Origin: Vitellaria paradoxa
Lineage: Eukaryota; Streptophyta; Magnoliopsida; Ericales; Sapotaceae
DNA: 64,000 nucleotides
Direction: 5' to 3'
NCBI GenBank assembly: GCA_019916065.1
Contig: CM034233.1
Span: 38,480,862 to 38,544,861 of the forward strand
The position numbers and the translations under genes are program-made. A model generated the notes under the pieces. It was given only the letters and a program-made list of their open reading frames with translations, was not told the origin of the DNA and searched no databases. Below are positions 36,101-48,100 of the stretch, one piece after another (positions within the stretch are counted from its first letter, which is position 1; each line of letters starts with the position of its first letter).

Positions 36101-39100
36101 CAAAGGTAAACCATACAAATTATCACACCGAACAGGAACACTTAAATCAAGTAAGCAATACTCAAGAGCCAAGATCATTGAATTCTTGTCCCTAAACCCA
36201 CGCTTCCGGCGAATTAACAATGTCCGTAACAACTGAGGTGTCAGGCAATGCAAATATGGACAGAACTCCATGAATTTCTCCACGAGTGGCTTAGAAACAG
36301 TCACGACAGGTAAACCGGCATCCGATAATGCCTGAACAAGCTCATGAACCTTGTGAAAGGTAAAATCAGGAAAAATAGCCTGTTTGGTTGAGATCCACTG
36401 TCCCCCCCTAGCTTTTGTATACAATACACGAAGTCCACATTCAGCAATAAAGAGGTAGAGTTTCCGCACCATCAATGCCCACGGTTCTAATCCTAAAATT
36501 GTTGGCCAAAATGAAAAGAACAAATCAGATGGACCAATTTCCAATGCAATTTTCTCAAGCAAATGACCATAAGCTGGGGCAACAACATCTTCAAGGAGGT
36601 AAATATTCCATTCTGATCGTTTTTTCCCTCCCCCTGCCATGTCATTGCCGAACCAAATATCCCTCCGGTTTGATGACAATTCAAAATATGCATTAACATG
36701 CACCGGAAGACTGGTGTTTATAGGAAGCGGTAAAAAGCAAAAGGCACGACCCTCAAAATTTTTTCTATCTTGAATGAAAGCAATGGGACCTTGATTTATA
36801 TCAGGAGTAACAATGCAAGGTTCTTCAGCATTTGAGATACCATTAAGTTCTGCATCAACCTTCGCGGAGTGTAAATACGAAGCAACGCAAGCCCAGGGAG
36901 TATATTTATGGGACTTGTTATCAAAGTTTGCAGAGTTATTCTTGAGACAACCACTACCTAGACATTCACTAGTTATCCACAAGTGTGACTTTTCACCAGA
37001 TGAGCTTTGCTCTCTCACCACAATCTTCTGACATTTCCATGGCAAAACTGTGTCTACCGATTTGCTAAGTTTGTTGAGGAACTGGTCCTTGTGTACTCTT
37101 TCTTGCTGATTCCCATGCATAAAGTTAAACAGGTGATGAAACTTATCGGCTTTGGCTTCAGGATCATTAACACAATTTTTCTGGACACGATGTAGAAGTT
37201 GCGGTTCACTACTAGCTCCTCCTTTGACAAAAATGGAGATAGTTTTAACATTGTGCAGAAATAGAAGTGTCTCGGAAACCACCTCAGAAAAAGAAGAAAA
37301 GAGTGAGATGACATCTTCAGGTGCATACCCTTCCTTCTTTATTTGACTCCGGGAGGCAACACTGCCACTCCTGAGGGGAAAACGGAAGAGGGTGCCATGA
37401 AATGGATGCTGCAAATCACAGCCAAAGTGCAGGAAAGGAGAGAATTGATCAGGAAATTGTTCCAAAATCCCTCTCCCAACAAATTTAATCCGGAGCCCAG
37501 GGTGAGATGGAGAAATGCCAGGCAAGTTACAAGCATGAGGATCAAACATGACAATGTTTTCCCCAGACACAAATGTGGGGATGTCAGTGAAATGATAAAC
37601 ACTATTAAATCCTAGCCCAAACCTACCAATTGCAAAAGGCTTCTCTAATTTACTTTCCTGACCAATACGAGAAATAGCATATAGATCATGGGGGCTGAAA
37701 ATAGAGTCATTAAAACAGTACAAAGCAGGACCCTGCCAATCTGCCATTTCAGGAGAAAGAATTGATGAAGTTCCATACTGGGTTTTATCCAAAAGAAAGG
37801 CTACTTCAGAAGCTCTTGCATCCTCTGCATTCTGCACAAGTTCAAAGAGAACCCCAGGTCCATCTGCATACATTTCAAGTATGTGTTTGAGTCTAGTTGT
37901 CAAGGCTTCATGCTGTCCAAATGCTTCAGCTGCACCTGACAAACTCAAATTCATTGAATCAGCACTTTCAGCAAGCAACATCCTCCGAAGTGAACTGACA
38001 CCAAGCTTCTCTGCAATATCATTAGATATGTTCCCATGCACAAACTTTTGAACAGTTCTCTTTGCAGTAAATGCCACAGTAGATGCATTCCCAAATGAGC
38101 TATCAGGCTCTTCAGAACCAAACAACCAGGGAGCATCATTGTAGACTAAACCAGTAGCAGTAATCAGTCTGCCTGACACATCTGGTAAGTAGATCTTAAT
38201 TTGCTGGTCATAAAACTTAACTTCAGCCAGATTTTGTGCAATCAATGTAGCAGCCCTAATCTCCTGTGCTTCAAGGGGAGTAGAACCCTTTATCATTTCC
38301 ATTCTGCATAATATATAGGCATAATCACTAGGTTTCAAGAATTCCCGAATACCAAGCTCCAAAAATAAATCCCTGAAGACCGCTAAATCAACAGGTATAA
38401 CACGTATGTACGGAGCCAAATGAAGAGGACCATTAAGGACAACCTCATCTGAAGTTGCAAATCCATCTCCTACCCAAATCCATCGGCATCCTTCTAGAAC
38501 AGCCTTGACAACATCCATCTCATCTGACCCAACCATGCCCGTCAGTATGGTGTATATCCTTGGCATTGCTAAGGCCAATTCTTGCCGAAGCACCTGATCA
38601 GTCACAATCTCATTATTTTTCCCAAGCTCAAGCAGTTGGGCAGCAATGACACTACCTCCAGGTGGAGAAGACCATCCAAACTGCTGCGTTAAGGCTGTGG
38701 AAGAGCATTCCCCATCAAGTATTCGCATGCATGCTGAAACAAGCCACAAATCTGTATACAATCTTACAACCTTGGGAGGAGCTACCATAGATGACACTGC
38801 AGGCCACGGTAAACCTTGAAAAGGGGAAGAAACAAGGACAGGGCACCAGCAAATCATCTGGAGATCACTCCAGAACTTCTCTATGTCTGATTTCAGTTTA
38901 CGAGATCTGAATGCAGTTGCAGCTCGTGACAACATTCTATTCACTTTTCTCTGATCATCATTTGGTGGATCAGGGAGCCACCTCAATGAGTTTACTTCTA
39001 GATAGGAAAGGAGCACTTTGCCTCTTGAATGTGCCATTTGTTGATCCTCATGCATTAACCGCTCAACCTGTCGAGCACTCTGTATGACTGTTTCAGGAGA

Positions 39101-42100
39101 CACAGTCATCCTAAGCCCCAGACCTTGTAGCATGTCCAAAATTCCTGATTCTTGGAACACACCACACGGGAAACTGTCAGAATCTTCTAATAGAGCATAT
39201 AATTCTTCATTGCGAGGATCATATAGTGCAGCAGGAGACTTCAAGGAACCACTAGATGTTGGGACAAAATCCAGATTTCTTAGACACTCCCTGAAAGATG
39301 CATCCTCAAGACATAACTGTGGTAGCTCCTGTAGTATAGAAAGCATGATGCTGTCACGAACCTCAGTTTGCAACTCCTTAACTCTGGGTAACACATGTTG
39401 TTTGTACAAACTTCCCTTTCTCATTTGCTCAATTCCATAATATCTACTTAAAACCCCTTCTTCATTACTAGACGAACTGCAAATGAGTTCAACACCAAGG
39501 AAGCACTCAGGAACACCTAAAGGCGGTAAGTATTTTTGAGGGTTTTCTAAATCTGAATACCGTAAGATTTCAGAAGATTCTCTACCATAGACCCTATAAA
39601 TAGGCAGCCTCTTGCATTTACACAGGTCAGAATTAGCTATATGGTTTCCAATATACCATTTTGGATCTAGAAGAAATTTACGAAGCTCATCCCTCTCTTC
39701 TGCATTAACATTATGGAATGTTTGTGTGATGCTATTATCTGAAGATACAACATCAAAAATTGATTCCAAAACACCAGCAGCATCAGCATCACTCACGTAA
39801 TAAGATATTTCTGGATGTCCAACACCAAAACTATTGTTTAGAATCTTGCATCCTATTTTAACAAGAATGCCTCGCATCTTCCCAGACAACCTTTCCACAT
39901 TCAACAGTTTCGACTGTAATGAAGGTCTATGCAGATGCCCAGAAAGGGAAGGCAAGATAGGCCAATCACCAAACAATGACAACTTCTCACACCAATCTCG
40001 AAGGTACTGCCAGAAAAGCATAAACCATGATGAAGTTGGATGGTTAAAATTAGACTCTGGGTCCCAAGAAACTTTATTTTTATATTTCCAATCAACAGGT
40101 ACAAAATTAGAGAAAAACTGGACAAAATAATTAACATTGAAAACAATAAGATTTGCCTTTGAGGTTTTGGAAATAGCTGATAGCCTGCCAAATAGTTCAG
40201 GAGGAATGTTGTGATCAATTAGCCTATCTGCGATTGTTTGAAGAAGCTTGTATTCCAACTCATTGCAGATAAAATAAGAAATCCCTTTGGAGGCTTCAGA
40301 CAACAACCCAAAGTCACCACTTGCCAAAGGAAGCAAAGGTAGGTTATATGCATCTCTACTAACATTGGCATCAAGCAGGTCTTCAAGACAATATTCCAAC
40401 AATACAAGCTTGTATGATCTGCTCAATGTAAAAATATTCCTGCATTCCCTAAGATAATAACGTACCGAATCAGGAGTAACGACTTTCTGCTGAAAACTAT
40501 AGGCAAATTTCAAGAGCATGTCAAACAAATTTTTGGGCAAATGAACAACAGGCATCTCCAGTTGTACAAGAGCCTCCCCAAGTTCCTTACTTCGAGGGAA
40601 CTCCTCATCATGAAGAAATGCTTCCACCGGTGAAACCCATTTCCCTCCTTCAAGGTCTGAATACAAGACTGGAGCATCACCAATGTTGCGGTAAATATGC
40701 TCAACTAAAATATCCCATGGCTCTTCTAAGGAGCCACTTGGCCACAAAGAATAATAGAATTTTGTTGGACCTAGCAATCTTTGCACTTCAAGCAATAATT
40801 TTGTGAAAGTAGGGGCCACAACATCTTCTAGAAGAAGCCTGTTCCAGAGGGAACGGATTTTTCCACTTCTGTCCATATCAACTCCATACCAAATGCCACG
40901 ACGGTTTGATGAAACTTCAAAATATCCGTTAACTTGCACGGTCATTCCAGTTTGCACGGGCAAAGGAAGGAAACAAAACGCCCGTCCAAGCTTAAGGATG
41001 CCATCCTGATAAGTAGCACATTAAACCAAGATCATTTTTTTATCTAATAAGCAAACTAAGAAATTTTACAAAAAGAAACATTTGAGAAGTGATATTGATG
41101 CAGTACAATATAGATTAAGCAAACAAATAAAAGAAATTATGTTAAGAAATAGAAGATGAAGCCAAGATGAGGAGAGGAGGAAGAAGAAGAGGGAGAATAG
41201 AACAAGCCACACAGGGCTCAATTCAATATTTTTTTAATCCATCAAAAGTCCCCCTAATTCAATACAATTAAAGCCTTTGTATAGGCTAAACTTAAATCAA
41301 AACAAAATCCAATAAATATGACATACTAAGAATAAAATCCTAATATAGGGAACAAAATAAAAATCAATCTTAAGGATAAAATAAAATCTTATCCTAATGA
41401 TAAAATCAACTATCTCAGGAAATCAAATCAAAGATAAAAATCAAATAAAAATCAAATCCTAAAGATAAGATAAAATCTAAGCCTAGCAGTATGGAAACAG
41501 AATCCTATTAAATTAAAATCTTAATATTTAATTTGCATCAGATATTCATAAAACTAAAAACAACAATATGCAGAATCTTAGTTCAAAGTTAGTTGGAGGC
41601 ATAAACATGCAGTTAAGAAAGAGAATAAAAGAACTGAGAGTGTTATATTCTCTCTCTGTCACACTGTATTAATCAAAGTGCTTTAAGTACAATTAGGAAA
41701 CAAGAGAGGAAAATTAGGAATATGGAAATATCATAATATTCTAGAGATAAAAGTAAATATACTACAAATCCTAATACTTCCCCCCAAGATAGAGCATAGA
41801 AATCAAACAAGTCCAGCTTGGTAAACAAATGCCCAAAAGGTGAACAAGATAAGGGCTTAATGAAGATATCCCCAATTGAGAGTCTAAGCAAATAAACGAT
41901 GTAGTGAGGTTACATTTCGACAGAAGGTCTCAAATAAATTGGCAATCCACTTCAAGGTGCTTGATACGGTTGTGAAAGACTAGGTTATTGGCAATGAATC
42001 TAGCAGCTTGATTTTGTCACAATACATGGACATCAGAGTTGGAATAAGGCTAGAGTCAAGAAGAAGAGAACGAACCCAAAGCATCTTAGAGACAATATGT

Positions 42101-45100
42101 TACATGGCACAATACTTAGCTTCAATACTAGACAAGCAACCATTGCTTGCTTCTTACCAAACCAAGTCATAAGATTTCCACCAACAAGATTACAATATCC
42201 AAAAGTAGACATCCGATCAGAACAACCACCAGCCCGGTCTGCATTACTATTGCCAACCACATCTAGGGGTGTAGGAAATCGATAAAGCAATCCTCAACTA
42301 AGAGAACTCTTTAGATATCTCAAATTACACCACAAGGCATCAAAAATGAGGCTAACAAGAAGCCATAATCAAGGAGAACTATATTGAATCAAACAAACCA
42401 GGCATGTAGAGACTTGAAACAAACTCAAGACTAGGGATTGCAAGCTTAAGCCTGATTAAAAATGGATGACCTAAATGACCATGCCACTAAAAAGAGGAAA
42501 TTGATGAACTAAAAATAGCAAGAGAGGTAGAAGAAAAGCTAACAAGATAAGGTAGTAAAGTCCATCCCGCTCACATCCTAAACCAATCGTCCTTCGAGTC
42601 CTAAGGTCTTGAAAAATACACAAAGAAGGAGAAAAGTATATTAAACAATTCAAAGCTTTAGCAAGCTGACTAATAGATAATAAATTAAAATGAAACTTAG
42701 AAACATAAAAACTCAAGGACAAGGATGAGGAGAAGAATGGTCGAATATGTTCTTTACTAGTCACAGACCGAGAGGCCCCATCAACCACGGTTAGACGATG
42801 GGTAGAAGTAAACAAATCAAAAAACAGACAAGGGTTACCCAAGACGTGCACTGGCTCTAGAGTCAATTATCCACTGTGGAGTAGAAGATGAAGTAAAGCA
42901 AGCAATACTAACAAGTGGGTGAAGAGTCGCAATTGAGTAGTGAGAAATACGAAAAGCTTGTACAATAACATCTAATTTAACAACAGTAAAAGAATTCTGG
43001 CTCATAGCATCCAATGTAGATGATGTAGCCCGAGTAGTGCCAAATCGGTCCAAAAGAAGTGGCTTCAGTAATAACATGATGGGATTGATTCCTGGGTCAC
43101 CATACTTCTCCCAACAATATGGATCAATGTGATTAATATCACATTTCTTAGTACCACCTCCAGTACTTCAACCATTACCACGAGTTGTGGCCACCTAGGG
43201 AACTACATTGAGACATGCCATGAGACTTTTCATAACCTCCAGAGCTACCAATCAAAGAAGCAGTTAGAACTACTAGAAGAAGAAGACATTGTCCGAAAAC
43301 GGTGACCTAAAACAAAACGTTGTAATCGAGAGTATGCATTAACCATGGGAGAAATGATCTCTCTAGCTAGAAGATGATCGTGGTAGCAACAAAGATCATC
43401 ATTGAGTCCAGCAAGAAGCAAAACAATCATAAGTTCTTGCACTGCTTTATCATCTCAACCTTAGTCTCTAGGAAAGGTCAAAACTGTAAAAGACAATCAC
43501 CTAGACCTTTGAGGCGTCTATAATATTCAAAAAGAGGACAACCACTCTATAGAAAGGAGAAGAGTTGCTCATGCGCCTCAAATATCTCAGAAACATTATT
43601 CTACGAGGAAAAGAAGTCAGCTAAAGAGTTCTAAATCGCCTTTGAAATATAGCATAAAGAAACCATGTGCAAAATGGAAGGCTCCAAGTTACGCCATAAC
43701 CAACTCAAAACAACCACGTTGCAAGACACCATTGCCGATAAGTAGTAGACTAAGAATCTGGAAGCGAATCAATAATGAAGTGCTCCATCTAATGAGAAAT
43801 ACTCAAGCAACATGAGAACAGGTCAGCGAATTTGTATTCAATTTCTCACTAGAAATTGATTTAGCAAGATTGTCAGTCAGAATAATAGGCACTGATTAAG
43901 TTGAGGGGACAAGAGGTAGATCTCCATCAAAAGTGGTCTTAACAATCGAATGATCAATAGCCATCACGAAATACTACAATTACTAAGGATACTAAGAACA
44001 AAGAACAAGCACAAGGTCAATAAGAGAAATGACTGACGAACACACTTCACCACGCCTCTGAGCACATAGCAATACAAAGAAGATTTCCCAACAAAACCAA
44101 ACAAGCAAGGGCTGCTAGTCATATTAGAAAGAGACAAAAGCAGCCAAAAACTAACCATTGCTTATAGACATGATCTATGAAGCACAGATACAGATACGGG
44201 AGCGGGTACGGGTACGAATACGGGATACGGTAATTTTCAAAAAAATGAGGATACGAGTACGACGAAGATACGGCAAAAAAATAAAATAAAATAAAATATA
44301 TATTTTATTTAAAATATTTTTGAAGATAGCATCTATATACTACCAGATATTATATCAATAACAATTGTATAGCATGAAAAATACCATTCAATCCATAAAA
44401 AAACTAGATTTAATTTTCAATCTATTTTCAATCTGTGTTTTAAAACAATAATCTCTAAATTTTAAAATTCATATATTTTCAATTTATATCACTATTCTAA
44501 TATCAATACAACAAAAATTAGAATAAAAAAAAATAAAAAGAAACTGTGCACAAACAAAGGAAAGCAGCAACAAAAGCAGCAAAAGACAGTCGAAAATTAC
44601 CGGGACTGCTGGAGTCAAGCAAACGTGCGCCGTTGAGGTTCGTCAAGGTTTAAGGCCTTTTTTTTTTTTTTTTCCTTCGTGCGTCTCAGGTCTAACAGAT
44701 CATAAAAATAATTATTAAGTTATTTTATAGTTAATTACAATTTGATCCTTACTAAAATTTTTATCATATCAATTTTACCCCCAAAAAAATGTTTAAAATA
44801 TTGCATTTGGACTCCGGCCGTTTCCCAGCCGTATCCTGTCCATATCGCAGTCGTATCCTAGTTGTATCCCATGCAAAATTTAAAATAAAAAATTAGGATA
44901 CGTAACGTGGCGTATCCGATACGTATCCAGCCGTATCCGATACGTATCCAGCCGTATCCGTATCCGTATCCGTATCCGCAGAGTATCCGATACGAGTGTG
45001 GCACCTAATTTGAAGTATCCGTGCTTCATAGGACATGATGAACATACATAGAGACAAATGTCACAGAATGATGATCAACGTAGATGATCCCACGATCGAG

Positions 45101-48100
45101 TAATCATCAAACTAATGGCTGTAAAAGAAGGCTTCACATAAGTCAACCACCACCAAAGATCACCGAAGGGGATACAATGTGGCACACGCATCACAAAACT
45201 ATGTGCATAAGATCTATTGCAAACCATTCATCGAAACATGTGGGCACATCTAGTCATCAGAGATTGTCAATCTTCAATGGTTGAAGTCGTCGGAGGGATG
45301 GAACTCTACTGATAGTGGTGGCAATCAACGTCAATGGTCGGATATACCAGCAACATGAAGAGACTAACAACACTATCTGTTTTCTTTTTTTTTTTTTTTT
45401 TCTTTAAGGTTTCCAAATACTTTTTTTATTATATAAATATATATATATATATATTATTTTCTTGGATCAGCTCTAATACCAAGTTGGGAAAAAGAATTAG
45501 AAGAAATAGAGAGAGCTAATTACTCCCCTCCTATTGTATTGTATTTACAATCAAAGACTTCACTACTGATAAGGATAATAAACCATCATGATAATTAAGA
45601 ATCAAGAAGCTACTAATCCTACTAAATCATAATACTCATCCTACATATTCTAGAAGATTCTAACCCTAACTAACATGAACTCACAATATAATGATTTTAA
45701 CTAACGCAAATAGGGACCATTGACTTGAACCAAGCACGAGAGAGATGACCAAGACAGTAATGGATGTGTAGATGAACCAATCTCACTACAATTAAGCCTA
45801 TCTATAGAAGTGGTGGTCTCAAAGATTGTTGTGTGTGCCATATAAGTGGGCTTATCATACAATTTCTAGCATTTCTCATGGAAACGTCCAATCTTTCCAC
45901 AATGGGTACACTTAGGCTGAGATTTTTGCCCTTATTGTTGTGATCTCCTCGACGATCATCAAGTATCACACACATCAAAAGTTCCAGTTATAACTGGTAA
46001 GTGCAGAACAAGTGGACTGAAATTCAACCATAAGATAGTTATAAGAAGCAACCATTAGATCTTGAGAATACACCTCATCAAGTGAAGGAATGGAAGCTCT
46101 TCCTAGTATATGGGTCTTAACAGGTTCATACTCTAGATCAAGACCAACAAGAAACTTGAGTATCATCATTTGCTTTCTTTGTTTCTACATCTCGATAATA
46201 TTGGTCGATAATGGTCAAAGGGAATTCAATTCCCTGTACATTTTTCTTCAAAATGGAAAAATATTGAATGAATGTTTTACCAAAAGCTTGCAGAGTGTCA
46301 CTTCAGAACATTAAAAATTAAGGTGTAACGTTAGTCAACTAGACAGTGGAAAATTTCCCAAATATATGACTTTCAGGTGAAGGACTAAATAGTCTATAAA
46401 ATCAGTAACTAACTTAGTTGCATGCCAATATTGTAAAAATGCACAACCCACATGGACAAATACACCCGCGGGGGAGGGGGCAGAGAGAGAGCAGTGTTAC
46501 AGTAGCAGTAAAATATTACATGGGATGAATCATCTGAAATGCATGCAGCAACTGACACCCAAGGTAACAGGGAAATATCATATTCCTTAGATGCAGCTGC
46601 AGCAAAAGAACCAATCCTACTGGTTGGAGATGCCATTGTTTGTACTATATAGAAAGTATCTATCCTCTTCTGAGAATGGGACTCATTTACCACCTCACTC
46701 AAGAAGTCCAATGAAAAGGCATCAATTATAGGATCAGAAGAATTTATTGACTTCGACAATCTCAGAAGTGCCTGGCGATGCCAAATTATGTCATCATTTG
46801 CAGTGTTGATGAAGCATGAATAGATCTTCCTTGGGTTGGGAACCCCAGCATCCCATACATACATTTCAATAGAGAGTACATTTTTAAGAAAAAGTAGTGT
46901 AAGAACTCCTTCCTCATAGAGCTGGAAGAACATGGAAGAAATGTCTTCTGCCAAGTACACTTGCTTTGAGAGCTTACTATTAGCTGCCTGATCTGCATTC
47001 CTCAAAGGGAAACGAAATAAAGTTCCAGGGAAAGGAATTTTCATGTCACAACCAAAAGCACAATATGGATGAAACTGGTCTCTATACAATGAGAGCGCTG
47101 AAGAATTAACAAACTCTATCCGCTTTCCAGGATTTGCCGTGGAAATATTCGGAAGGTAAATGCCCTGAGGATCAAACAGGACCACATATTTACCACTTAC
47201 AAATGAGGGCAAATCAGTTAAATGGTACACTGAGTTGAAGCCAACCCTAGAAAAACAAAGCAACATTACGAAGTCAAAAAATATATATATTTAAATAATT
47301 AAATAACAGAAAAATAAAGAGAAGGCAAAAAAAATATACGTTGCCAGACAGTAAGGCAGAAAATTTTCAAATTACTAGGACATAGACTAGTTACACTATG
47401 TCCAAGGCTTCTCAACAGTCAGAACCTAAATTAAAAAATGGGTTCACCAAGTCCAAAATTGGCTGGTGGGAAGCATAAAATAAAAACCATAATATAAACC
47501 TGAAACAAAAGAACAATGATCAGCACCATACACAAAGATGGAAGAACAAGTCAATTAATTTTTGGAAACCCATTTTTTGTTTTTTTGGTGACTCGGAATT
47601 ACCGCCCGAATCAGAGCTGGATGGGTAAACCAAGGGTGCTTGAACCCACGCACAAAACCCAAGCACCAAGCAAGACAAAATAAGAGCCAACAGGAGTCGA
47701 ACTCGAGACCTCCGGGTTTACAGTTGGTCCCAAGCGACCTTAAAGCATTAGGTTACCCTGGCGGGCTAATTTTTAGAAACCTTTGATCACTACCTTCATG
47801 CTGAAAGGATGGTGTACAAATTATCTATTAATTAACATGAAGATGCTAGCATTATTCAAACTCAAAAGCTCCATTATTAAGATTTTGTGCAGTTAATGGG
47901 ACCTTAGATTTTTATATTTCCACATAAAAAATGGTACAGAGAAAAACATTACAGAAAGAATAAGGCATGCATGTGACGCACGCATAAGATAAACTAGCCA
48001 CGACTGAGTTTCAGATGCGATATGGCTTTAAAAGGAGGAAGAACTGAATAGGACGAATGCCAATGTCCTCCTTGAGATGGGAAAAGAAAATTAGAAAAGG

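Noticed and set aside
35004..41009. Many open frames on both strands within exon 3
   Set aside because: Shadows of the long sacsin-like coding frame.
44175..45031. Simple microsatellite of GATACG
   Set aside because: The units are mirror-arranged at both ends of an element with inverted termini and an 8-bp duplication.
47693..47766. tRNA gene
   Set aside because: A and B boxes are present, but no cloverleaf or anticodon arm of normal form, and it is bounded by a target duplication and a poly(A) tail; a SINE.
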